DNA from: Pardosa pseudoannulata
Taxonomy: Eukaryota; Arthropoda; Arachnida; Araneae; Lycosidae
Reading direction: 5' to 3'
DNA: 64,000 nt
Assembly: GCA_032207245.1 (NCBI GenBank)
Contig: CM063500.1
Location: 73,457,918-73,521,917, forward strand
The notes under the pieces are model-generated. The model did no database searches and was not told the origin of the DNA. It saw nothing but the letters and a program-made list of their open reading frames with translations. The stretch's first letter is position 1. The number at the start of each line of letters is the position of its first letter. The position numbers and the translations under genes are program-made. Of the stretch, positions 27,001 to 32,905 are shown piece by piece.

Positions 27001-30000
27001 ACATTCATTTTACCCATAATACATATTCAATACCCATTTTATCAAAGATCCTTCAATAAAAGAAATTTAAGTGTACAGGTTGTCTGTGTGGTCTCCATAA
27101 ACACTTGTGCACTTTGGTCTAGGTGTTAAATATGTTCCAATTTTAATAAAACAGTTTATTACCAAACCATGCTACTTTTATAAATTAGCACTATACATTA
27201 TCACTATACCATTACACTTTTATAAATTAGCACTTAAATTAAGCCTAAAGGCTTAATTGAAGTGCTAATTTATAAAAAATATATTAAGTGTATAAAAAAT
27301 AAAAAAACAAAATTACGTTTATATTAATGAATAAGATTGAAAACTTGCCTCCAAAATAAAGTAATTATTTACTTTTGGTGTTGTAATCATATAAACTTAG
27401 AAAACACTGCAATTAAAATGATTCATAGCAACAAATATGGGGTTATGGGTACTCGATTTCATTGAAGAATCAGAAATTAAAAATGATGTTTATATTAAGC
27501 ATAATTTAGATGTCCCACCCATTCCTAATCTTTCTGCTTTATCAAAATGACTGAAAACAAATTGGTAAAATATTTTACAGATTATAATATGACATATTTC
27601 AAATCCTGAATTATATGACAAAAAGAAAAACTACCTTTACAGCTTGATCAAAGTTTAAAACTTTTTTATTGCCTCGATTGCACATCATACCAGCATCCAT
27701 TTTTGGATCCATCATTTCTATTGCAGACATTGCTTCAAACAGACCAAACCTTTAAGAAAGAAACATTTTTTTATACATTCAAGCACAATTTTAATTGTTT
27801 ATATGAAAATTAATTTTAAATCTTATTTTCATACAAATAAAAATAAATACTGATAATTAAGCAAGTATAAACAGTTGTTTCTAAAGTTATTTTGTTATCT
27901 TACACATTTTAACAGTTATAAATTACTAATAAAAAGCTTATTTATTTATTTATATTTGTATACAGAGCTTTATAAATTTTATAAAATTTCATAACTAATT
28001 TTAGGGTTATATAATTGAAAAGTACCTATCTTACTATATTTATTTAAAATAGGTGTCATGAAATGAAACAACCTTTTACATTATAGAATTATTACAGAAC
28101 ACTTTCATACCTATAATAACAACCGATATTTAAAGAATGGGGACTACTGAAGAATTGGGTTCCCCTTGGCAAATTTGGCAAAAATATTGGCGATATTTAC
28201 TAAAACACAAAGGTAATTCATCCAAACATTGTATTTCCTGCTTTTTCTGGCAACTTTAATTAATCACAGTGCACCATCGTAATAGAATTATATTTAATTA
28301 AAGAAAATGACTTGAAAACTAGCCATTTATATTTATGGGTAATTAATCCCTTAACAGTTTACAAACACATCAGCTCCAAAATTATTAAAAATCAGCCACA
28401 GTGAACCATTAATGGTTTGTTATAACTAAATTTTTTAAGCATTGTGCACTTTTAATATATGAGAAAAAAGTGGCACAAGGAGAGTTGGATGCAAATAACA
28501 TATAAATTATAATATAGATACAGATTGTTTGTACACAGTGAGATCAAGAGAAAATGTTAGGTGACCATACTCAAACCAATATCGCCAAGTTGGCGAGAGA
28601 CCCTAATTCTTCAGTGAACCCAAAGAATGTATAATAATATCAATTTTGAAAAGTAAAATGAATGACTTGTCAAGACTTACAAATTATGAGAATCTTTCAC
28701 AAAATATCAAAGGAAATTTTAGATTTTTAAAACATGCTTACTCATACACACTTACATCTCATCATGAAATAATTCACCAAGTTGAAGTTCTAAAACAAAG
28801 GAAATTCAGCACATTAACATAGATACATCATACATAACTGTAAGATAAATTCATAAACTTTCTCCAAAATCTTAAAAATCATACAATTATTATAAAATAA
28901 AATAGATCTATTTGGATTCACTATAAAAACTTAATGATTTTAAATGAAAATAACCAGAAATAAATTTCGTCTATGAGAGGTGGTCCTTCAGAGAGATTTC
29001 ACAGTATTATGCAATTTCTCAAGCCCTTTCATAAAATCTTAATTCAAAGTTGTTAACAGCATATCAGATCACAAAATTTAAAAAATAAATAAGTTACAAA
29101 TAAAATAGTGAAGTTGAAATAACAAGGTAAAACTACTATCAAAGATATTTAACAATGGTTTTCAAACTCCAGGGGGATCTATGAAAATGAAAATTAATTT
29201 GGGGATATGTTTGGCAGCAGTGGCAGTTTGGGGACAGTGTTTTGAGGATTCAAGAAAAATTTAATATAAAATAAATATTGTGACCAATTTCAATTAAAAG
29301 TTAAAATAAATTAGTAGCCATTTTTAATATGTTCAGTTAAAATGAGATGAAGGACTTTCTTAGTTACGAATATTCAAAGGCTTTTTATTATTATTTTAGA
29401 CCAGGGATGGGCAAACTCTGGCCCACAGGAAGGTTTCATCTGGCCCACGGATAGAATTTTAAGCTGCTGGTCTAAGGCAAATTAAAAGAAATATATATTT
29501 ATACATTATATATCCATCTCCTTTTCTATTTTGTTTAAATATTATATCCCAAATTTATTATATCACACCCAGAAGACCAGTGCTATGTTTGCTTCTTCTT
29601 ATACACATGAATAAGTGTTTTCAACTTTGAACCTTAGAGAGAATAATTTCAGAAGTAGACTGACAGATGAGCATTTAGCCTCGTTCCTTAAAATCAGTAC
29701 ATCTCACTTCGAACCTCAGTATAAGGAACTTTTAAAAATGAAATCGCAATTTCATTCATCCCCTTAACATATTTAATCTGTAATACTTGTATATTGTTTT
29801 TAAAATTTTAGAAAAATTTATCTTGGCCCGCCAAATTTATTTTCTTTTGATATTTGGCCCACGGCTAAAAAAGTTTGTCAATCGCTGCTTTAGACAAAAG
29901 ATTTAAAGGTATTCTTCATGTTTAGCCCAGACTGGGTGCTAGACCCTTGCAAGTAAATCCACAAACTCAGATGAATTCATACTAATTCAGGAGCAACTTA

Positions 30001-32905
30001 TTAAATTATTAAAAACTAACTAGCCTTTTAAACAAGAATACTACAAATTCTGGGTATTAAAAACATATACCAATTTTATAGCCTGCATTATGGGCCACTG
30101 AATAGAAGTGGAAAAGAGTTTTCCAATCTTCCTATTTAGTTGAACATAGATTTATTCCAAAAATAGGGCACATAAAGCTGAACATAAATAAACTCATAAT
30201 CAAGCCACCAGGCTAACACATCTCCTTAATAGTACGGAAACAGATGCAATATCTACACTCTTCCGACTGCCATATTTTTTTCTTGGCTAAGTTGGCAAAA
30301 AAACTCATTTTTGAAAGTCGCCAAACAAAAATGGCATTTTCTGAAAGATCCCCCCCCTCAATTCCCCATTAAAGATTATTATATACAGCAATATATATTA
30401 CAAATACCTTGCACAACTAGAAAGAAACAAACTAAAAGGAAAAAGCATAAAATTCTACAACCTGACCATGTGAAACGGCACCTCTGAACTCCAGGAATCC
30501 CGTAAGGCAAAAGGCTATGGAAATAACTAGAAAGAATTTATTCAAAAGAGACAGTAGTGACGTTAGAAAACACGTTCACCAATGGGGCTGAAAAAATGAA
30601 CCAGGGTTGCCACTACAAAGCTCCAATGTCAGGGTAAAAAATGCTAACCGGCAAGATGCTCGAAAAAACTGCCAAATTTGGTGACAAAAGTCGGAGTGTA
30701 AATATTGTATCAGTATCAAAGTTTTTATAGTTTAAAATACAGGTACCAATTTCAATAGATATTACATCACAGAACAATTTGTTTTACTTAAATTCTATTT
30801 TTACTAAAAACTACTAAATTATTACTTAAAAAAATCAAATTTAAATTGTAATATTGTTATTATGCAGTTGTACAGAGTTATTTCACTTGGGGATTTATGG
30901 CAAGGTTTCCGATATGAGAAGAGGTTGATGGAAGTAAAAGTTTGGGAATAGCTGTTTAAGAATATCATTTTGTCAATTTAACTTAGCTCAATATTTTCAA
31001 TATATGCTCAAAAATAAGTCACTACTAATTTCTAACTATATTTTACGCTACATTCAACATAAAATAACTTAGTCCTAAAAACACTCAAAAAATAAGAGAG
31101 TGAACAATACCTTCAGTTGCTTCAAAGAATTCATTCGTAATATCAACCCAATTATAAGGAGGTAATTTCAGGCATGATTCAGAGGATGTAGTAGAGACAG
31201 GATCACCATCTTTTTTCCTTTAGATAAAAATCCACATTTAAAATTATTTACAGAAATATCATTAAAATTATGATGTTTTACATATATATGCATATATATA
31301 TACTAAAATTTTATTATAAAAGACACAACTATAACAAAATTATCATAAATTTAAAGATTTTTTTTTTATTAGATAAGTGAGGAATATAACAATATAACAC
31401 TTGGCCTCTGTTTCAAAACAACTTAATACCTCCTAAAGTTTGAATGCTTGAAAGAACATCTTAATTTTTATGAATATTATAATATTAGGGTTTTGGGGTT
31501 TATTATGTTTTAAAGGGGATTATTGCATAGCCTTAAAAAATCGGTCCTAATGAATTTTTTGTTTTTCTGTATTTAAAAAAAAATTGTGGGGGAGTTTGGT
31601 GGAGGATTATTACAATTTTTAGAGATTAATATTCTTATATAATCAATAATAGCATGTCTAGTTTGTATACATGTAAACACTAAAAATTTATTTTAAAAGA
31701 AAACTGACAAACAAAAATGTCATATATTTAATGATTCTTTTTATTTATTAGATAAGATGTGGGTCTAAACTGGAGAATATAATTGTATTAACAATGTCAA
31801 AGATAATTCTAGTTTGGAGTGTTTAAAAGTAATAAAATATAGAATAACATTTAAAAAAAAATTTAAAATGCTAAACAATGCCCGATGGGAAGTGTTGCTC
31901 TTTGGAGCTGGAGTATGTAGGCTTAAATCCCACTGCTAGTAAAGACTTTCAAAGCTATTCTGAATCAGCTTTAAACAGTAGGTCCCATTAGCACTTGTAT
32001 AGCAAAACAGTAGACTCTAACACTCTTTATTAAATCCAAAAATATTACAAGTATGTAAATCTATTTATAAAAAGACATCCCTCCTTAAAAAAAAATATTA
32101 TATATAATAAAACCAACAAGATTTTTTGGAGTAGGTGGGTGAGTAGAAGGTGCTGATTTTTGTGACACCTAAAATAAAGTTTCATTACATTTTCAAAATT
32201 ACATAAACAGCATTAAATCGTCTTAACTGTCATACAATATATATTTCTTTTAAAATAAAACTATGCGTTTTCAATCCTTTTAGTAAATATTCTGGTCTCT
32301 TCTACATCTACAGTTCTATTAATTTAACCTTGAGTACTAGGTATACTTTCGATTAAAACGTTGCGAAACCTTTATATATACTACTGAAGGAAAAATTGAA
32401 AAGGTCTAGGAATATTTTACGATTATTATTAATAATATATAAGAAAAATAATAAATTTATCGAATTATATAATTGATACAGAGCATCCTGCCGTCTTAAT
32501 CTGAGCATGTTTTCAGACACTGTTAAACTATTCATGAATAAAATATTGTAAACCAAAGTACTGTTTTATTTTAATAATTTAACTCTGCTAACATATGTAA
32601 GCTTACTAAAAAATTATAACATTAATCTCACGAAACATTAATGAATGTCACTCATAGAAAGAGGATAGGTAAAAATTCGTAATTAAAGTTCCTTCGTACT
32701 TGTAACAAAATGAGATGATGGTTATAATGCGATTTCGTGTATAAGAAATTTAAAGTTTAAGATTTTTTGCAATGTTTTAATTTAGTTCAGTAGGGATGAA
32801 TATATTTAAAGTTTATCAAATAAATCTTTGACCAAAACGATCAGTTCCATACCTGCTTTCCAAACGCCTGTCAATAACATTTTGTTTTATTTTATCCTCT
32901 GACAT
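2056..32905 (-). CDS. NAA35: N-alpha-acetyltransferase 35, NatC auxiliary subunit (Mak10), partial
   Basis: NAA35/Mak10 is the ribosome-anchoring scaffold of NatC, the co-translational complex that acetylates N-termini such as Met-Leu and Met-Ile; the catalytic subunit is NAA30. Twelve exons are visible on the minus strand, 5' to 3': 32905-32853, 31217-31111, 28789-28756, 27749-27635, 24573-24499, 15585-15465, 12157-11976, 10353-10294, 7867-7761, 6938-6773, 2898-2720, 2141-2056. All join in frame at GT-AG sites and give 428 residues. Hallmarks are [59 protein letters not shown] and [13 protein letters not shown]. Human NAA35 is about 725 residues. The C-terminal ~180 residues should lie beyond the left edge. 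A central ~135-140-residue block, starting at the conserved WLEGHS segment in human, is missing between exons 5 and 6. Both sides of that junction are phase 0. Confidence 0.95.
2142..2719. other. NAA35 intron, nothing recognised
   Basis: AT-rich sequence between NAA35 exons 12 and 11, without recognisable repeats or coding. Confidence 0.5.
2720..2898 (-). CDS. NAA35: NAA35 exon 11
   Basis: It encodes [12 protein letters not shown], then [35 protein letters not shown] and TYIF, with the Trp codon split at TG|gtaagg. It matches the human [20 protein letters not shown] region. Confidence 0.97.
2899..3820. other. NAA35 intron, AT-rich
   Basis: This is the part of the intron between exons 11 and 10 that precedes the mariner element. 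No terminal repeats or coding similarity are seen. Confidence 0.4.
3821..5319 (+). mobile_element. Mariner transposon, dead, with long inverted ends
   Basis: The plus strand carries a broken mariner transposase. Helix-turn-helix remnants ([14 protein letters not shown]) lie near 4298-4340. A TGDET block with [12 protein letters not shown] is near 4645-4712, NVRPHL near 4930-4950, and [19 protein letters not shown] near 5005-5065. The C-terminus, ending in the family-typical YVEK, lies near 5215. Several frameshifts and stops separate these. The first and third catalytic Asp (TGDE, SPD) remain, but the second (usually HDNARPH) reads GCNVRPH, so the active site is lost. The outer ~100 bp are inverted repeats. 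The inversion extends to about 200 bp per side, so the left arm contains an antisense copy of the transposase C-terminus. Confidence 0.85.
5597..6685 (-). mobile_element. piggyBac-type deletion derivative, copy 1
   Basis: It is related to the element at 14262-15341 in opposite orientation. The right-hand end reads gcgaaagggTTAA, giving the CCCTTTCGC terminus and TTAA target typical of piggyBac. The other end begins CCCTTTCGCG, but its TTAA has decayed to AAAA. On the minus strand an acidic N-terminal-like segment ([20 protein letters not shown]) is followed, in another frame, by [20 protein letters not shown] and LFVDPSF. The latter is the cysteine-rich C-terminal domain of piggyBac transposases. 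The catalytic DDD core between them is missing, so the copy is non-autonomous. Confidence 0.8.
6773..6938 (-). CDS. NAA35: NAA35 exon 10
   Basis: It encodes [16 protein letters not shown], then [20 protein letters not shown] and [26 protein letters not shown] and [10 protein letters not shown] are family-specific. The donor is GAG|gtttgt. Confidence 0.97.
7051..7640. repeat. Tandem repeat, ~215-bp unit, about 2.7 copies
   Basis: Units start at 7051, 7267 and 7481, each with agacataaatgggtta, spaced 216 and 214 bp. Each contains caaacccaaagggtttYatgagc and atatccaataatcc at matching offsets. The third unit is cut after about 160 bp. Units differ by only a few bases, so the expansion is recent. 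It lies in the intron between NAA35 exons 10 and 9. Confidence 0.9.
7761..7867 (-). CDS. NAA35: NAA35 exon 9
   Basis: It encodes [19 protein letters not shown] followed by [16 protein letters not shown], which aligns with the human VFGTHLMQDMVKDALRSF region. It ends AG|gttagt in phase 2. Confidence 0.9.
8100..8419. mobile_element. hAT-type MITE, copy 2
   Basis: The 320-bp copy has termini CAGGGCTGTAGCCAG and (reverse complement of the right end) CAAGGCCGTAGGCAG. It is flanked by a perfect 8-bp target duplication CTTGTTAC (8092-8099 and 8420-8427). It is homologous along its length to 1620-1953. No coding capacity is seen. Confidence 0.88.
8510..9499 (+). mobile_element. Tigger/pogo transposon, 3'-end fragment with TIRs
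   Basis: Termini are CAGTAGAGCCTCGATTAACC at the left and CAGTAGAACCTCGATTGTTC at the right (reverse complement), each next to TA. These are classic Tigger ends. Inside, near 8700-9140, the plus strand encodes the C-terminal part of a pogo-type DDE transposase: [43 protein letters not shown] and LLLLKN. The end reads VTDFFKK. The N-terminal DNA-binding and DDE regions are deleted and frames are broken. Confidence 0.85.
10294..10353 (-). CDS. NAA35: NAA35 exon 8 (60 bp)
   Basis: Twenty codons, [20 protein letters not shown], match the conserved SPCVLSRS block. Splice sites are accag|GAT and CAG|gtaaat, both phase 0. Confidence 0.95.
10897..11848 (+). mobile_element. pogo-superfamily transposon remnant
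   Basis: Left terminus CAGTGGCACCTCTCCGAGAG and right terminus (reverse complement) CAGTGAAACCTCTCTAAGCG are inverted repeats bounded by TA on both sides. Near 11393-11560 the plus strand reads [20 protein letters not shown], one stop, then [16 protein letters not shown]. This resembles the CENP-B/pogo N-terminal helix-turn-helix. The catalytic domain is absent. A GC-richer block at 11130-11350 inside the element is open on both strands; it is not recognised and is probably element leader sequence. Confidence 0.75.
11976..12157 (-). CDS. NAA35: NAA35 exon 7
   Basis: It encodes [28 protein letters not shown] and a segment ending VTFHAAL. It is nearly identical to other animals over [18 protein letters not shown]. 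The acceptor is ttttag and the donor TTA|gtaagt. Confidence 0.97.
12158..12758. other. NAA35 intron, nothing recognised
   Basis: AT-rich sequence 5' of exon 7 in NAA35 orientation. No repeats or conserved coding are recognisable. Confidence 0.4.
12759..12852. repeat. (GTAT)n(GT)n(AT)n microsatellite
   Basis: GTAT units pass into (GT)n and then roughly 60 bp of pure (TA)n. Confidence 0.9.
13466..13889. repeat. Dispersed duplication, copy A (carries a MITE)
   Basis: From cagactcttgtgaag to atattaaacttcacc this matches 16537-16866 closely, with small indels. Copy A contains a 72-bp TTAA-flanked MITE that copy B lacks. The unit is AT-rich, with no coding, and its ends show no clear terminal repeats. 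Confidence 0.85.
13607..13678. mobile_element. 72-bp TTAA-targeting MITE (piggyBac-like)
   Basis: Inverted termini are CCTTTTCAGAGGGGCT and (right end reversed) CCTTTTGAAAGGGGCT, flanked by TTAA at 13603-13606 and 13679-13682. The paralogous locus at 16667-16670 has a single TTAA in otherwise matching sequence. This shows the insertion and its target duplication directly. Confidence 0.88.
13890..14257. other. NAA35 intron, AT-rich
   Basis: Nothing recognised between the duplicated unit and the piggyBac derivative. Confidence 0.4.
14262..15341 (+). mobile_element. piggyBac-type deletion derivative, copy 2
   Basis: It is bounded by intact TTAA on both sides (14258-14261 and 15342-15345), with termini CCCTTTCGCGCC and (right end reversed) CCATTTCGCAAC. 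The plus strand encodes [20 protein letters not shown] and other acidic N-terminal-like residues around 14716-14960. In a different frame it then encodes [20 protein letters not shown] and LFVDNCF at 14927-15000, the Cys-rich C-terminal domain. The DDD catalytic core is missing. It shares this deletion with the copy at 5597-6685, so the deletion predates their spread. Confidence 0.83.
15465..15585 (-). CDS. NAA35: NAA35 exon 6
   Basis: It begins in phase 0 after ttaag with [14 protein letters not shown] and ends PKAESSNR plus one base. It corresponds to the human segment after the FTKKE residues (SAVAEAQKL). It directly precedes the exon with MGFEPLVNQ. Confidence 0.85.
15604..15633. repeat. 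(AT)n microsatellite
   Basis: Short (TA)n tract immediately 5' of NAA35 exon 6 on the minus strand, about 20 bp from the acceptor. Confidence 0.85.
15970..16122 (-). mobile_element. tRNA-derived SINE, copy 1
   Basis: On the minus strand TGGCTAAATGGTTAGGG (A-box-like) is followed by GTGGGTTTGAATCCCAC (B-box-like). A body then contains CGTAGCCATTCGGAATCG and CATTAGCTCTAGTGTTAC. Two further copies of this body occur at 21725-21907 and 31880-32025. The tRNA-like head is too divergent from a cloverleaf to be a functional tRNA. Confidence 0.75.
16537..16866. repeat. Dispersed duplication, copy B (empty MITE site)
   Basis: It matches 13466-13889 from cagactctcatgaaac to atattaaacttcacc. It contains an uninterrupted TTAA at 16667-16670 where copy A carries the 72-bp MITE. 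Confidence 0.85.
17233..18281 (-). mobile_element. Non-autonomous Helitron, copy 1 (with nested MITE)
   Basis: Read on the minus strand it starts A|TCCCTTATATAATAATAGC and ends CTAG|T. A near-palindrome CCTGTCATATGATGG lies a few bases before the CTAG. TC start, CTRR end, a subterminal hairpin and insertion between A and T are the Helitron hallmarks. No Rep/helicase coding is seen. It is colinear with the copy at 39652-40288 but has about 250 bp more in the middle and a nested 136-bp MITE. Confidence 0.78.
17816..17951. mobile_element. 136-bp MITE nested in the Helitron
   Basis: Inverted repeats of about 40 bp: GGGCCAGTCTCGCCAAAGTC at the left, pairing with GAGCCAGTCTGACCAAAGTC from the right end. 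Each side continues through GGCTAACCATGATTAA. The Helitron copy at 39652-40288 has TATTTATTATG at this point without the element. The flanks here read TATT-TT and TA-TTATG, consistent with a TA target duplication whose left copy has mutated. Confidence 0.82.
18282..18830. other. NAA35 intron (missing-exon interval), nothing coding
   Basis: AT-rich; no exon-like segment in NAA35 orientation was recognised. Confidence 0.4.
18831..18884. repeat. (TA)n microsatellite
   Basis: About 54 bp of pure (TA)n. Confidence 0.9.
18885..20109. other. NAA35 intron, AT-rich with purine-rich tract
   Basis: No coding is recognised. Near 19855 CAGAGGTTCTCAAA resembles an hAT (Charlie-like) terminus, but no convincing partner end or 8-bp duplication was found. 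20045-20105 is a strongly purine-biased tract of GGAAAAAA units that resembles 23030-23140. Confidence 0.4.
20110..20285. repeat. Diverged direct repeat, unit 1
   Basis: The stretch with atgcaaaaacaagtgcctaa and later agattcaaatgagatgcttc recurs at 21215-21400 in the same order and orientation. Purine-rich sequence precedes both. Confidence 0.7.
21215..21400. repeat. Diverged direct repeat, unit 2
   Basis: Second copy, with atgcaaaaacaagtacctaa and agattcaaatcagaagtttc. The offset from unit 1 is about 1.1 kb. Sequence just before it (21100-21180) also resembles 21590-21655, so the interval looks like a decayed tandem array. Confidence 0.65.
21725..21907 (-). mobile_element. tRNA-derived SINE, copy 2
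   Basis: The minus strand has an excellent B box (GGGTTCGAATCCC) at about 21865. A body follows with GTTCGCAGCCGTTCAGAATC and a TTTTAGCTGTCGGGTAACA segment related to copies 1 and 3. A second B-box-like GGGTTCGAATTC lies on the plus strand at about 21706-21717, so two tRNA-related ends face each other. Confidence 0.7.
21908..23280. other. CpG-richer block with homopolymers, no recognised gene
   Basis: CpG is frequent here (for example around 22185-22215, 22300-22340 and 22425-22470), unlike the flanking introns. It contains poly-A at 22509-22533, an A tract at 22621-22635, and T20 next to G13 at about 22870-22902. A long minus-strand frame (23269-22595, 224 codons) has a composition dominated by Phe, Ser and Lys from these tracts and is not credible as a protein. 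23030-23140 is purine-only GGAAAAAA-type sequence. Confidence 0.4.
23466..24000 (+). mobile_element. piggyBac-like left-end fragment
   Basis: TTAA at 23462-23465 is followed by CCCTTTGGCTTAAAACAACG, a piggyBac-type start. From about 23749 the plus strand reads [15 protein letters not shown], then frameshifted acidic residues around [14 protein letters not shown]. This resembles the acidic N-terminus of piggyBac transposases. It is broken by stops, and no right terminus was found. Confidence 0.4.
24004..24060. repeat. Poly-A followed by (GA)n
   Basis: About 36 bp mostly of A, then (GA)10. It could mark the 3' tail of a retroposed sequence or be simple expansion. Confidence 0.85.
24499..24573 (-). 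CDS. NAA35: NAA35 exon 5
   Basis: It encodes a 25-residue segment beginning [13 protein letters not shown] and ending DATLACL, matching the human segment beginning GTIKIKDLTLPE. It ends in phase 0 at TTG|gtaaga. In other animals the next residues are the conserved W-L-E-G-H-S block, which was not found downstream. Confidence 0.9.
24574..25398. other. NAA35 intron, AT-rich
   Basis: Nothing recognised between exon 5 and the hAT-like element. Confidence 0.4.
25399..26187. mobile_element. Probable hAT-like element, TIR-bounded
   Basis: The left end CAGGGTGGCAAGTTTTTGC and the reversed right end CAGGGTTGGTCATTTTGCC are similar inverted termini of hAT type. No clean 8-bp target duplication could be made out, and no transposase is recognised. 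Confidence 0.5.
26270..27128. other. GC-richer block, possible solo LTR
   Basis: About 860 bp with balanced composition stands out from the surrounding intron. It ends with a polyadenylation-like stretch: an ATACATATTCAATACCC region, AATAAAAG at about 27056, and a TGTGTGGTCTCC segment. It also contains a diverged direct repeat of about 45 bp, each copy ending aagttgccag (26812-26821 and 26872-26881). This would suit the R-U5 part of an LTR, but no paired LTR, primer site or target duplication was identified. Confidence 0.3.
27218..27277. repeat. 60-bp hairpin
   Basis: Two 29-nt arms (ttttataaattagcactt... with its inverse) separated by 2 nt pair with a single mismatch. The left arm's tttataaattagcact also occurs as a direct copy at 27177-27192. 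It is intronic in NAA35, between exons 5 and 4. Confidence 0.85.
27635..27749 (-). CDS. NAA35: NAA35 exon 4
   Basis: It encodes [20 protein letters not shown] followed by a segment ending LNFDQAVK. This is the most conserved block of the family and identifies the gene beyond doubt. Confidence 0.97.
28147..28614. mobile_element. Probable MITE with CTGAAGAATT termini
   Basis: The left end CTGAAGAATTGGGTTCCCCT and the reversed right end CTGAAGAATTAGGGTCTCTC form inverted repeats. These extend into TTGGCAAATTTGGC and CGCCAACTTGGCG segments. The left flank is TA and the right flank TG, so a decayed TA target site is possible. No coding is seen. Confidence 0.6.
28756..28789 (-). CDS. NAA35: NAA35 exon 3 (34-bp microexon)
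   Basis: It encodes [10 protein letters not shown] plus split codons at both ends. It is supported by the match to the human LKLGELLHD segment and by phase: it takes the Glu codon from exon 2 and gives AT to the Met codon of exon 4. The acceptor is ttttag and the donor gtaagt-like (AT|gtaag). Confidence 0.9.
29402..29887 (+). mobile_element. hAT (Charlie-like) deletion derivative
   Basis: Termini CAGGGATGGGCAAACTCTGG and (right end reversed) CAGCGATTGACAAACTTTTT are inverted repeats. The flanking 8-mers TTTTAGAC and CTTTAGAC agree at 7 of 8 positions. Internally (about 29658-29763) the plus strand reads [20 protein letters not shown] then [14 protein letters not shown] and a stop. This is the extreme C-terminus of an hAT transposase. 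The rest of the transposase is deleted. Confidence 0.78.
30248..30712. mobile_element. Inverted-repeat element candidate
   Basis: ATATCTACACTCTTCCGACT near 30250 matches the reverse complement of sequence near 30690-30712 (ATATTTACACTCCGACT), giving terminal inverted repeats about 460 bp apart. TTGGC-rich stretches lie just inside both ends. No target duplication is clear. Confidence 0.4.
31111..31217 (-). CDS. NAA35: NAA35 exon 2
   Basis: It encodes the segment ending [17 protein letters not shown]. The NWVDIT motif is the first strongly conserved block of NAA35. The acceptor is ctaaag|G and the donor GAAG|gtattg. Confidence 0.9.
31880..32025 (+). mobile_element. tRNA-derived SINE, copy 3
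   Basis: Plus strand: a decayed B-box-like GGCTTAAATCCCACT, then AGCTATTCTGAATCAGCTTT, CAGTAGGTCCCATTAGCACT and AGTAGACT. This is colinear with the minus-strand copy at 15970-16122. Confidence 0.7.
32853..32905 (-). CDS. NAA35: NAA35 exon 1 (start codon)
   Basis: It encodes [17 protein letters not shown] and ends AG|gtatgg. The ATG at 32905-32903 is the first in this exon and joins in frame to exon 2. The N-terminus is poorly conserved in the family, so this start is an inference from splice fit. Confidence 0.75.
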
